From assembly GCA_930982035.1 (NCBI GenBank), contig CAKNJL010000007.1, forward strand, positions 1 to 61,087: a DNA stretch of 61,087 nt, given 5' to 3'. Both the position numbers and the translations under genes were made by a program. The notes beneath the pieces are model-generated. The model ran no database searches. It was not told the origin of the DNA and saw only the letters and a program-made list of their open reading frames with translations. The first letter of the stretch is position 1, and the number at the start of each line of letters is the position of its first letter. Of this stretch, positions 54,373 through 61,087 are shown one piece after another. Source of the stretch: an uncultured Clostridium sp. Its GTDB lineage: Bacteria; Bacillota; Clostridia; TANB77; CAG-508.

Positions 54373-55065
54373 TTATGAACAAAATTCATGTATTATATTT
54401 GCACATCTCTTTGATGCTAATTTTAAATTATCATTAAAAGTTCTTTCATTACTTCCATTCGGTATATCAGAGATACATCTAACACTAATAAAAGGAATAT
54501 CATCTAAATAACATACTTGTCCTACAGAAGCACATTCCATATCTACTACATCAGCATTAAATTTTGCATTTATTTTATTTTTCATTTCTATTTGGTTGCA
54601 AAATATGTCTCCAGATGCAACAATACCTATTTTTATCTTATACAGTCTTTCTTCCATATTTTTTATCATGTTTTCAAATGCTGATACTAAACCTCTATCA
54701 CACATTACTTTGTCACCAACTCCTGTAATATATCCTTTACTATGTCCAAATGCTGTTATATCAAAATCATGCTGTACTACATGTTTTGCAATTACTACAT
54801 CACCTATGTTTAATAAATGATTTACTGCTCCTGCGGCTCCTGCATTTATAACAAAGTCTATGTCAAAATTATCTATTAAGATTTGTGTTGTTCTTGCAGA
54901 ATTTACTTTTCCTACTCCACTTTTTATTAATACACAATCTCTCTTTTGTATTTTTCCTGTTATGAATCTTAAATTGTATATTTGTTTCACTTGTTTTTCT
55001 GTCATTAAATTTAATATTTCTTCTCTTTCTTCATCCATTGCGACTATTATTCCAATATGTTTCAT
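54373..55065 (-). CDS. mtnN: 5'-methylthioadenosine/S-adenosylhomocysteine nucleosidase
   Basis: Hydrolyses MTA and SAH to adenine plus the thioribose, recycling the SAM by-products. It begins with IGIIVAMDEEREEIL (about 4-18, catalytic Glu region). It has VINAGAAGAVNHLLNIGDVV (about 73) and VVDMECASVGQVCYLDDIPFISVRCISD (about 171-198, with the MEx ribose-binding and catalytic Asp SD motifs). At 230 residues it is full length. AGGAAT precedes the ATG. Confidence 0.95.
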   Translation of the reverse strand: MKHIGIIVAMDEEREEILNLMTEKQVKQIYNLRFITGKIQKRDCVLIKSGVGKVNSARTTQILIDNFDIDFVINAGAAGAVNHLLNIGDVVIAKHVVQHDFDITAFGHSKGYITGVGDKVMCDRGLVSAFENMIKNMEERLYKIKIGIVASGDIFCNQIEMKNKINAKFNADVVDMECASVGQVCYLDDIPFISVRCISDIPNGSNERTFNDNLKLASKRCANIIHEFCS

Positions 55066-55187
55066 ATGATATTCCTCCCTTCTTTCATTATTTATACTTT
55101 CAATTTTTTATAGTTGTATTATATTATATTTTTTTGCTTTTTTCTACCCCTACAGAAGAAAAAGTTAATCTAAATATCATCCTATCG

Positions 55188-55429
55188 TTACAATTCACAG
55201 TTAAATCTATGAAAGTCAAAAGTTATATTATAATATTTTTTTAATTTATTAGGCTAGCTCCATAAATGACACATTCTAAACTTTAAACAAACGAGCCTCT
55301 CACTACATCGTGCTTCCTCATTTGTTTAAAGTTAAAAATGCGTACATCTATTCCACGTCACACAAACAAATTAAAAAAATATTATAATATAACTTTTGAC
55401 TACATAACTTTTTCCGATGTGAATTGTAA
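55188..55429. mobile_element. MITE-like element with nested inverted repeats
   Basis: Outer ends TTACAATTCACA (55188-55199) and TGTGAATTGTAA (55418-55429). A perfect 33-bp inverted repeat lies at 55215-55247 and 55368-55400, containing AAAAGTTATATTATAATA. A central 13-bp stem, AACTTTAAACAAA/TTTGTTTAAAGTT, lies at 55279-55333. It has no open reading frame. It sits between mtnN and the rplL terminator. A possible shorter relative is at 14534-14656. Confidence 0.7.
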
Positions 55430-55445
55430 TTATTCTATTTAGCAA

Positions 55446-55493
55446 AAAGAAACCCAATTTATTAAACCTTTTGTCTAATAAATTGGGTTTTCT
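55446..55493 (-). terminator. Terminator of the rplJ-rplL operon
   Basis: AGAAAACCCAATTTATTA on the minus strand pairs with TAATAAATTGGGTTTCT and is followed by T. It lies about 35 bp after rplL. Confidence 0.85.
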
Positions 55494-55528
55494 TTAAAAT
55501 TAATACAAAATTTTTATTTTTTAGCAAA

Positions 55529-55900
55529 TTATTTTAATTCAACAACTGCTCCAACTTCTGCAAATTTAGCTTTTAATTCTTCAGCTTCTTCTTTAGAAAC
55601 TCCTTCTTTAACTGTTTTTGGAGCTCCATCAACTAATTCTTTAGCTTCTTTTAATCCTAATCCTGTAGCATCTCTAACAACTTTTATAACTTTTATTTTT
55701 TGGTCTCCAGCTTCTGATAAAACAACATCATAAGATGATTTTTCAGCAGTTGCATCTCCTTCTCCTGCTCCTCCAGCTGCTGGTGCTGCAGCTGCTACAG
55801 CAGATACTCCATATTTTTCTTCTATAGCTTTTACTAAGTCAGCTAATTCAACAACTGTTAAGCTGTCGATTTCTTCAATTAATTTTTCTATTTTTTCCAT
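55529..55900 (-). CDS. rplL: 50S ribosomal protein L7/L12
   Basis: The stalk protein that recruits translational GTPases. An N-terminal dimerisation helix pair is followed by an Ala/Gly-rich hinge ([16 protein letters not shown], about 35-50) and the globular C-terminal domain with [20 protein letters not shown] (about 68-87). At 123 residues it is normal. AGGAGG precedes the ATG. It follows rplJ after a 161-bp AT-rich spacer without an obvious terminator. Confidence 0.97.
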   Translation of the reverse strand: MEKIEKLIEEIDSLTVVELADLVKAIEEKYGVSAVAAAAPAAGGAGEGDATAEKSSYDVVLSEAGDQKIKVIKVVRDATGLGLKEAKELVDGAPKTVKEGVSKEEAEELKAKFAEVGAVVELK

Positions 55901-56061
55901 TTTAAAATCCTCCTAATTTTTTATTTTGACATATTTGTCATTTTTTTATTTTAGTGATATAAGTTCACCACTCTAATTTTTTATAGATTAACTCTTTATT
56001 TTTTCAATAACTTTATATTTATTTATAAATTTTAATAATATATAGTTTTCACTATTTATTA

Positions 56062-56592
56062 TTAAGCTTCTGCTGGTGCTTCTACATTTTCAGCTCCTGC
56101 TTCTTTTTTTATTCTTACTTGATCAAGTGCAACTGCAACTTTTGAAATATTTCCAAGTAATGCTCCAGCAAGCATTGATAATAATGTTTCTCTTGATGGT
56201 AGTTTTGCTAATGTAATAATTTCTTCTGCTGTCATTACTTTACCTTCAATTACTCCACCTTTGATTTTATAGTAATCATTATCTTTACTAAATTTGTATA
56301 TTGCTTTTGCTGGTCCTAAGTAATCTTCATTACTCATTATAACTGCTGTTGGTCCTACTAATTTATCATCTAAACCTTCGATTCCACATTCTGCTAATGC
56401 TCTTCTTGTGATATTATTTTTTATAACTGAATATTTAGCATTTACATTTCTTATATCATTTCTTAAATTTGTTACATCTGATACATTAATTCCTCTGTAA
56501 TCTACTAAAAGTATAATTTTAGCTTCTTTCATTTCATTTGCTAATTTTAATACTTCTTCTTTCTTTTGATTTAGTATTTTTTCACTTGCCAT
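56062..56592 (-). CDS. rplJ: 50S ribosomal protein L10
   Basis: The stalk base that binds 23S rRNA and the L7/L12 dimers. It has NVNAKYSVIKNNITRRALAE (about 48) and, as usual, an N-terminal globular domain plus a C-terminal helix for L7/L12, ending in an Ala/Glu-rich tail. At 176 residues it is full length. AGGAGGTG precedes the ATG. It is preceded by an L10 leader RNA, the standard autoregulatory site. Confidence 0.96.
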   Translation of the reverse strand: MASEKILNQKKEEVLKLANEMKEAKIILLVDYRGINVSDVTNLRNDIRNVNAKYSVIKNNITRRALAECGIEGLDDKLVGPTAVIMSNEDYLGPAKAIYKFSKDNDYYKIKGGVIEGKVMTAEEIITLAKLPSRETLLSMLAGALLGNISKVAVALDQVRIKKEAGAENVEAPAEA

Positions 56593-56772
56593 TTATTTCA
56601 CCTCCTAATAAATTTTATCTATAATAATTTTAGTTTCCTAAAAATTATTTATATAATAAATTTAAAATTTATTTGCATAATTATTTGAAGATTTGTATAT
56701 AATAATTTTAGTACCATTATAAAGATTTATTTTTATCTTTTTTCATAACTTAAATTTTCATTCAAATAAAAA

Positions 56773-56886
56773 TGCACTCTTTATATCCTTTCCCGAGGAT
56801 ACAAAGAGTGCATATTTTTATTATATACATTCTCTGATGTAACCTCGGTAGGACTTATTTTGCCTACTGTCTTTGGCTAACAATTA
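56773..56886 (-). ncRNA. L10 (rplJL) leader with attenuator-like terminator
   Basis: On the minus strand, AAAGACAGTAGGC...AAGTCCTACCGAGG (about 56834-56875) matches the conserved core of the ribosomal L10 leader, which binds L10-(L7/L12). It is followed by a strong hairpin, TGCACTCTTT...AAAGAGTGCA (56773-56812), and a T-rich tract. That looks like an intrinsic terminator between rplA and rplJ. Autoregulation by transcription attenuation is a reasonable inference. Confidence 0.8.
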
Positions 56887-56932
56887 TAATTTTATTGTAT
56901 AGAAATCTTTAATTTCGTTATACATACTTTTC

Positions 56933-57616
56933 TTATTTTTGATTAATAAATAAACTTGGTCCCATTGTTTTAGCTATTGCTACACTTTTAATATATTGTC
57001 CTTTTGCTGCTGCTGGTTTTGCTTTTATTATTGCATTCATTATTGTATCATAGTTTTCTGCTAATTTTTCAACTCCAAATGAAACTTTTCCAAAACCTAA
57101 GTGAATAATATTAGTTTTGTCTAATCTATATTCAACTTTTCCTGATTTAATTTCATTTATTGCTTTTGTTACATCCATAGTAACTGTTCCTGATTTAGGG
57201 TTTGGCATTAAACCTTTAGGTCCTAATACTTTTCCTAATCTACCAACAACACCCATCATATCTGGAGTTGCAACAACTACATCATAGTCAAACCAGTTTT
57301 CATTTTGGATTTTTGGTATTAATTCTTCTGCTCCTACATAATCTGCTCCCGCTTTTTGAGCCTCTTCTGCTTTTGGTCCTTTTGCAAATACTAAAACTTT
57401 TTGTGTTTTACCTGTACCATTTGGAAGTACTACTGTACCTCTTACTTGTTGGTCAGCATGTTTTGAATCAACACCTAGTTTTACATGTAATTCAACTGTT
57501 TCATCAAATTTTGCTTTTGGCATTTTTTCTATGATATCTAAAGCTTCTTTAATATCATATTCTTTTGTTTTGTCAACTAATTTTACGCTTTCTGCATATC
57601 TTTTAGACATTTTCAT
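56933..57616 (-). CDS. rplA: 50S ribosomal protein L1
   Basis: Forms the mobile L1 stalk of the 50S subunit. It has the two-domain L1 fold with [20 protein letters not shown] (about 37), [17 protein letters not shown] (about 133-149) and the C-terminal [18 protein letters not shown]. At 227 residues it is full length. AAAGGAGG lies 7 nt before the ATG. It is separated from rplK by an unusual 382-bp spacer. Confidence 0.97.
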   Translation of the reverse strand: MKMSKRYAESVKLVDKTKEYDIKEALDIIEKMPKAKFDETVELHVKLGVDSKHADQQVRGTVVLPNGTGKTQKVLVFAKGPKAEEAQKAGADYVGAEELIPKIQNENWFDYDVVVATPDMMGVVGRLGKVLGPKGLMPNPKSGTVTMDVTKAINEIKSGKVEYRLDKTNIIHLGFGKVSFGVEKLAENYDTIMNAIIKAKPAAAKGQYIKSVAIAKTMGPSLFINQK

Positions 57617-57689
57617 TTTTTTACCTCCTTTGGTTCTAACGAGCTATGCTCTCCCAATTAATTAATTAATTTATTTATTTTATTATTTG

Positions 57690-57880
57690 TATTTTAAAAT
57701 ACTTATATTTACATTTCAAAATATTTATACTTTAAAATACTGATATTTCAAAATATTTATACTTTAAAATACTGATATTTCAAAACATTAATATTATGGA
57801 ATAGTTATATTTCAAAATATTAATATTATAGAATAATTATATTTTAAAATATTATAGAATAGTTATATTTTAAAATAAAT
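57690..57880. repeat. AT-rich tandem repeat, 32-bp period, between rplK and rplA
   Basis: The unit ATTTATACTTTAAAATACTG followed by ATATTTCAAAAT is repeated in tandem at 57723-57754 and 57755-57786 (one difference). More degenerate versions occur on both sides, with about six in all. Each contains a TTTNAAAT-like core. Such arrays are uncommon inside a ribosomal protein operon. Confidence 0.75.
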
Positions 57881-57893
57881 CAAAATTAGTATA

Positions 57894-57975
57894 TTGTGCA
57901 TTTTTGTATGATTTGTCAAGATGAAGGCGTACGATGGTACGTCGAATTTTGACAAATTATACGAAAATGTGCAAG
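57894..57975. repeat. Long hairpin with an internal palindrome after rplK
   Basis: TTGTGCATTTTTGTATGATT and then TGTCAA (from 57894) pairs, with a few G-T or mismatched positions, with TTGACAAATTATACGAAAATGTGCAA read across the loop. A smaller GTAC...GTAC palindrome lies inside the loop (about 57929-57942). It starts about 24 bp after the rplK stop and may terminate or attenuate transcription before rplA. Confidence 0.7.
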
Positions 57976-57998
57976 ATGCTGATTTTCATTTATTTTAA

Positions 57999-58427
57999 TT
58001 AGTCTGTGACAACAACCCCCATAGACCTAGCAGTTCCCTCAACCATGCTCATTGCTGTTTCCAATGATGCTGCATTTAAGTCTGGCATTTTTTGTTCAGC
58101 AATTTCTTTTACTTGTGCTTTTGTTATTTTAGCAACTTTCTCTTTATTTGGTTTTCCTGAACCTTTTTGAATTTTAATTGCTTTTTTTATTAAAACTGCT
58201 ACTGGTGGTACTTTTGTTATAAAATCAAAAGATTTATCTTTATATACTGTTATAACAACTGGTATTGTCATTCCAGGTTGATTTGCTGTTCTATCATTAA
58301 ATTCTTTAACAAATTGCATGATATTTACACCACTTGAACCTAATGCTGGACCTACTGGTGGAGCTGGTGATGCTTTTCCTGCCTCTATTTGTAATTTGAT
58401 AACATTTGTAATTTCTTTTTCTGCCAT
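57999..58427 (-). CDS. rplK: 50S ribosomal protein L11
   Basis: Forms the GTPase-associated centre with 23S rRNA. It has [20 protein letters not shown] (about 11-30), [28 protein letters not shown] and the C-terminal rRNA-binding domain ending [10 protein letters not shown]. At 142 residues it is full length. AGGAGGTG precedes the ATG. Confidence 0.97.
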   Translation of the reverse strand: MAEKEITNVIKLQIEAGKASPAPPVGPALGSSGVNIMQFVKEFNDRTANQPGMTIPVVITVYKDKSFDFITKVPPVAVLIKKAIKIQKGSGKPNKEKVAKITKAQVKEIAEQKMPDLNAASLETAMSMVEGTARSMGVVVTD

Positions 58428-58557
58428 TTTAATGGCACCTCCTTCTAACTATTTATAAGGATCTTTTTCCCTTACATTATTTCTAGTATTAATAAGAACT
58501 TTAGAATTCCTATAATTAATATTTATCTTTTTTCATAATCCCTACTTAAAATTATAT

Positions 58558-58586
58558 AATATTTTATCTTTGAGAAGATAAATATT
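58558..58586. terminator. Hairpin between nusG and rplK
   Basis: AATATTTTATCTT-TGAG-AAGATAAATATT forms a stem of about 12 bp in the 239-bp nusG-rplK spacer. It lacks a long T-run, so it could be a weak terminator or a processing site. Confidence 0.4.
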
Positions 58587-58666
58587 CTTCTTTCTTTCCC
58601 TCATTTTTCTCTTTTCTAAAAATATACATATAAATGATATTTGGGGATTTTATTTTTTATGATTTA

Positions 58667-59203
58667 TTATTTTATTTTTTGAACTTGTGAAAATTCTAAT
58701 TCAACTGGTGTTTCTCTACCAAACATTGAAACTAAAACTTTTACTTTATGTTTCTCTTTATTTATTTCTTTTACAGTTCCTGTAAATCCTTCAAATGGTC
58801 CATTCATTACTTGCACTTGTTCATCTATGTCATAATCAACATTTATTGAAACATCATCAAATCCCATATTACGAATTTCTTCATCAGTCAATGGTATTGG
58901 ATCAGTTCCTGAACCTACAAATCCTGTAACTCCTCTTGTATTTCTTACAATATACCATGATTGTTCTGTTACAATCATTTTTATCAATACATATCCTGGA
59001 AATACTTTTTTTAGATTTACTTTTCTTTTTCCGTCTTTTATTTCTATTTGTTCTTCCATTGGAACTATTATATCAAAGAAATAATCTTCAAGTTCTCTAT
59101 TTTTTATGGTTTTTTCTAAATCTTTTTTTACTTTATTTTCATATCCTGAATAAGTATGTACTACATACCATCTAGGCATCATATCATAATCTTTTTGAGA
59201 CAT
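58667..59203 (-). CDS. nusG: Transcription termination/antitermination factor NusG
   Basis: Binds RNA polymerase and couples it to pausing, Rho and the ribosome. The NGN domain has [20 protein letters not shown] (about 10-29), FPGYVLIKM (about 68) and [11 protein letters not shown]. The C-terminal KOW domain has [14 protein letters not shown] (about 134). At 178 residues it is full length. AAGGAGG precedes the ATG. It lies downstream of secE. Confidence 0.97.
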   Translation of the reverse strand: MSQKDYDMMPRWYVVHTYSGYENKVKKDLEKTIKNRELEDYFFDIIVPMEEQIEIKDGKRKVNLKKVFPGYVLIKMIVTEQSWYIVRNTRGVTGFVGSGTDPIPLTDEEIRNMGFDDVSINVDYDIDEQVQVMNGPFEGFTGTVKEINKEKHKVKVLVSMFGRETPVELEFSQVQKIK

Positions 59204-59227
59204 GTGTAAAAGCCTCCTTATAAAAAC

Positions 59228-59404
59228 TTATTCTACAGTATTTGCACTACTTTCATCTGTTGCTTCAGTTGTTTGATTTTCAGCTGATTGAGTTTCTTCT
59301 GACTCTGCATTTTCTGAATTTGTTTGGTTTTCTGTGTTTTCACCTTCTGTTGCTCCTTCTGATGTTGCATTGTCATCAGTTGTTCCTTCCTCTGTTGTTG
59401 TATT
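59228..59404 (-). other. In-frame continuation of secE after TGA
   Basis: After the secE TGA (59405-59407) the same frame continues for 58 sense codons, rich in Thr, Glu, Asn and Ser (NTTTEEGTTDDNATSEGATE ... SSANTVE), to a TAA just before the nusG ribosome binding site. The composition continues the acidic tail of SecE (DEDNTTNSD) without a break. The region was therefore probably part of SecE, now separated by a nonsense mutation, a base error or a read-through codon. Confidence 0.6.
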
Positions 59405-59698
59405 TCAATCTGAGTTTGTAGTGTTATCTTCATCTGTTATTGTTTGAATAGATTCTTTTATTTTATCTACACCATATTTATTTACTGATTCAAAAGCTAA
59501 ATCTAATACAAATACTATTACAGTTGTGATTAAAACAATTGTAATAACTGCTATTGTACTGTTTAATAATTGTTTTGGTGTTGGCCAAACTACTTTTTTT
59601 AATTCTGCTTTTAAACCTTTAAAAAAGCTTTTCTTATTTTTGCTTTCTTTACCATTATTTTCTTTATTATTTGTGACTTTCTTTTCTTTTTTAGCCAT
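59405..59698 (-). CDS. secE: Preprotein translocase subunit SecE
   Basis: A small essential SecYEG subunit. A basic N-terminus is followed by FFKGLKAELKKVVWPTPKQL (about 25-44, the conserved amphipathic motif) and one transmembrane helix (STIAVITIVLITTVIVFVLDLAF, about 47-69). The 97 residues are already longer than the minimal ~60 and end in an acidic tail. A TGA ends the frame, but 58 sense codons of similar composition continue beyond it. AAGGAGG precedes the ATG. It lies between rpmG and nusG as usual. Confidence 0.95.
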   Translation of the reverse strand: MAKKEKKVTNNKENNGKESKNKKSFFKGLKAELKKVVWPTPKQLLNSTIAVITIVLITTVIVFVLDLAFESVNKYGVDKIKESIQTITDEDNTTNSD

Positions 59699-59728
59699 TT
59701 TATTTCCTCCTTAAAATAGCTTGTACTA

Positions 59729-59893
59729 CTATTTAGTCTCTTTGTGTGTTGTACGTTTTTTACAGAATTTACAATATTTAACTAACTCTAATCTATCTGT
59801 ATTCTTTCTCTTGTTTTTTGATGTTACATAATTTCTTCTTTTACATTCTGTACATTCTAATGTTATATTTTCTCTTGGACCTTTTGCTGCCAT
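59729..59893 (-). CDS. rpmG: 50S ribosomal protein L33
   Basis: 54 residues: [20 protein letters not shown] ... [20 protein letters not shown] ... Both CxxC pairs of the zinc-binding L33 form are present. The ATG has GGAGGTG upstream. It is first in the rpmG-secE-nusG operon, preceded by a near-consensus promoter and a 5' leader hairpin (GCGTATGT/ACATACGC, 59937-59962). Confidence 0.95.
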   Translation of the reverse strand: MAAKGPRENITLECTECKRRNYVTSKNKRKNTDRLELVKYCKFCKKRTTHKETK

Positions 59894-59968
59894 TTAAATA
59901 CACCTCCGAATTTTACATTACTTTTAAAACGATGTGAGCGTATGTCCGTAATATACATACGCTTAAAT

Positions 59969-59997
59969 ATTTTACCACCAATTTCCTAATATGTCAA
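59969..59997 (-). promoter_or_regulatory. Promoter of the rpmG-secE-nusG operon
   Basis: On the minus strand TTGACA, 17 bp, TAAAAT, about 76 bp before rpmG. The leader includes a GCGTATGT/ACATACGC hairpin at 59937-59962. Confidence 0.75.
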
Positions 59998-60006
59998 TGA
60001 ATTTTT

Positions 60007-60609
60007 CTATTTTTTAGCAGATTTTTTTTGATTTTTAGAATGATTTTTCTTCTTTTTCTTAACAGAAAATCCAAATCTTCCTAATTTCTTTCCTAATGAA
60101 TAATAATGACCATTAGAATATGCTATTAAATCACATTTTGAAATATCAAAAGCTCCTTTTTCATCAATATATTTTTCATCTGCATTTATAGCTAATACAT
60201 CTGCTATAAATACATCATGACTTCCCATTTCTTTTATTTCTTTTACTTTACACTCTACAGAAACTGGACTTTCTTTTATCATAGGACATTTCACAAAATT
60301 TGCTTTTTCTTTAGTTAATCTCATTTCTTTAAATTTATCCACTTTTGCACCAGTTTTTACACCGCACCAGTCTGTAGCTCTTACTAAATTTTTATTTGTT
60401 AGATTTATTACAAATTCCTTTTGCTCTTTTATTAAATTATATGAATATCTTGATGGTCTTACAGAAATGTAAACTGTAGCTGGATTTGTATTTAATATTC
60501 CAGTCCATGCTACTGTTATTATATTAGATTTTTCCATAGTGCCACAACTTACCATGACAACTGGTAATGGATATAAAAATGTTCCTGGTTTCCATGTTAC
60601 TTTTCCCAT
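60007..60609 (-). CDS. Flavin reductase family protein (flavoredoxin-like)
   Basis: An FMN-binding split-barrel protein. It has PLPVVMVSCGT (about 14), SNIITVAWTGILNTNPATVYISVRPSRYS (about 28-56, the family signature), FVINLTN and HDVFIADVLAIN (about 131). At 200 residues it is standard, with a Lys-rich C-terminal extension (KKKKKNHSKNQKKSAKK) that could bind nucleic acid or be a neutral tail. It probably accepts electrons for an unknown partner. It is monocistronic. Confidence 0.88.
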   Translation of the reverse strand: MGKVTWKPGTFLYPLPVVMVSCGTMEKSNIITVAWTGILNTNPATVYISVRPSRYSYNLIKEQKEFVINLTNKNLVRATDWCGVKTGAKVDKFKEMRLTKEKANFVKCPMIKESPVSVECKVKEIKEMGSHDVFIADVLAINADEKYIDEKGAFDISKCDLIAYSNGHYYSLGKKLGRFGFSVKKKKKNHSKNQKKSAKK

Positions 60610-60660
60610 TTTCTTCTATCTCCTACAAAAGTATATTATATATTAAATATATTTCAAAAT

Positions 60661-60745
60661 ATCTGAAAAACCTTATTTTTCATTTTACCGAGCTCTTATA
60701 AGGCTTTTCAGGTATCTTAATTAGAGAGTTTCCTTAACTAATTAA
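60661..60745. terminator. Two hairpins between the 5S rRNA and flavin reductase genes
   Basis: TCTGAAAA.CCTTAT/ATAAGG.TTTTCAG (60663-60712) and CTTAATTAG/CTAATTAAG (60715-60745). On the minus strand they lie downstream of the 5S gene and may end the rRNA operon. The rest of 60610-60901 is AT-rich with no gene. Confidence 0.55.
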
Positions 60746-60901
60746 GTATCTCAACCACTAGTTATTATTTATCATTATTTATTTAAAAAACTATAATAGC
60801 TATTGGTATTTAGAATAATTTTAAAAACAAACATTTAATTTTCGTTTTCATTTAAAATTGCATAATTAAAAATTTCGATTTTTTTTATAAAATAAAAAAA
60901 A

Positions 60902-61018
60902 TCTAGCAACAACCTATCTTCCCAGCAGGGTAACCCGCAAGTATTTTCGGCACACTTAGGCTTGACTTCTGTGTTCGGAATGGGAACAGGTATTACCCTA
61001 AATGTCATCGTCACTAGA
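60902..61018 (-). rRNA. rrf: 5S ribosomal RNA
   Basis: The minus strand starts TCTAGTGACGATGACATTTA and ends GTTGTTGCTAGA, with the helix I ends pairing. The central CCCATTCCGAACACAGAAGT is the universal 5S loop. The length is about 117 nt. The 23S gene is expected just beyond the window, at higher coordinates. Confidence 0.96.
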
Positions 61019-61087
61019 AAATTATTGTATGCAATATAGCACACTCAAAAATACATAGATGAAAAATAAGTTTTAAGATCTTTTTCC

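Noticed and set aside
59405..59407. Selenocysteine at the secE TGA
   Set aside because: No SECIS-like hairpin immediately downstream, no Cys-equivalent position known in SecE tails, and the region is low complexity.
59233..59433. Gln/Lys-rich 66-codon frame after secE
   Set aside because: It is an out-of-frame reading of the Thr/Glu-rich extension. The secE frame itself continues after the TGA with matching composition.
60835..61044. Protein-coding frame across the 5S rRNA
   Set aside because: The region is clearly 5S rRNA on the same strand, and the frame is incidental.

Overview
The window is AT-rich chromosomal DNA from an endospore-forming low-GC Firmicute, most likely an uncultured member of the Clostridia. 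The evidence is the AT-biased codon use, the strong AGGAGG-type ribosome binding sites, a 26-codon spoVM next to rpmB, PASTA kinase, GatCAB, clostridial-type Rpe, DUF421/DUF4363 and a U32/PfkB/HAD cluster. Nearly all genes are housekeeping genes in standard clostridial operons. There is no prophage, CRISPR array or intact transposase.

Layout. 1-0.8 kb: C-terminal fragment of a bacterial-type prolyl-tRNA synthetase. 0.8-9.6 kb (minus): tyrosine phosphatase, priA-def-fmt, clpX, clpP, tig. 9.7-12.8 kb: rpmB (+), spoVM and a small membrane protein (-), nth, a Cys-rich miniprotein and a bactofilin-like membrane protein (+). 12.9-25.9 kb: rpe, rsgA, pknB, PP2C, gatB, gatA, gatC, a sortase, pgk and gap (-), with one membrane-anchored protein (+). 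26-35.7 kb: orphan ORF, full-length archaeal/eukaryotic-type proS, scpB, a VanY carboxypeptidase operon (+), then HAD-PfkB-U32-U32-like (-). 36-47.3 kb: mutS2 (+), secD-secF and an HD protein (-), an RsmB-type methyltransferase, a 1065-residue CAP/Ig-like wall protein and its sortase B (+). 47.3-55 kb: tRNA-Gly, Lon-like protease, DUF421/DUF4363, holin-like protein, sortase, diaminopentanoate dehydrogenase-like protein and MTA/SAH nucleosidase. 55.5-61 kb (minus): the rpmG-secE-nusG-rplK-rplA-(L10 leader)-rplJ-rplL cluster, a flavin reductase and a 5S rRNA.

The unusual content lies between and at the ends of genes. (1) Three near-identical ~190-bp structured 'head' elements sit exactly at the apex of three long palindromes whose legs differ between copies but remain self-complementary. 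(2) A REP-like palindrome vocabulary (GGGACGTG ... GGGACAG) repeatedly supplies or abuts stop codons; at mutS2/secF both convergent genes end in the same codons inside one palindrome. (3) Two conserved genes (pknB and an HD-domain gene) each carry a single extra base, in both cases at a CGG codon, and CGG is otherwise essentially absent from the window's conserved genes. (4) secE has an in-frame TGA followed by 58 intact sense codons. Several other hairpin families (a three-hairpin element, a MITE, an AGGTTT/AAACCT leader motif and a 32-bp tandem array between rplK and rplA) are also recorded.

Coordinates were read by eye and no alignment or folding was run. Starts were moved to the codon with the best-placed ribosome binding site wherever that differed from the longest reading frame.
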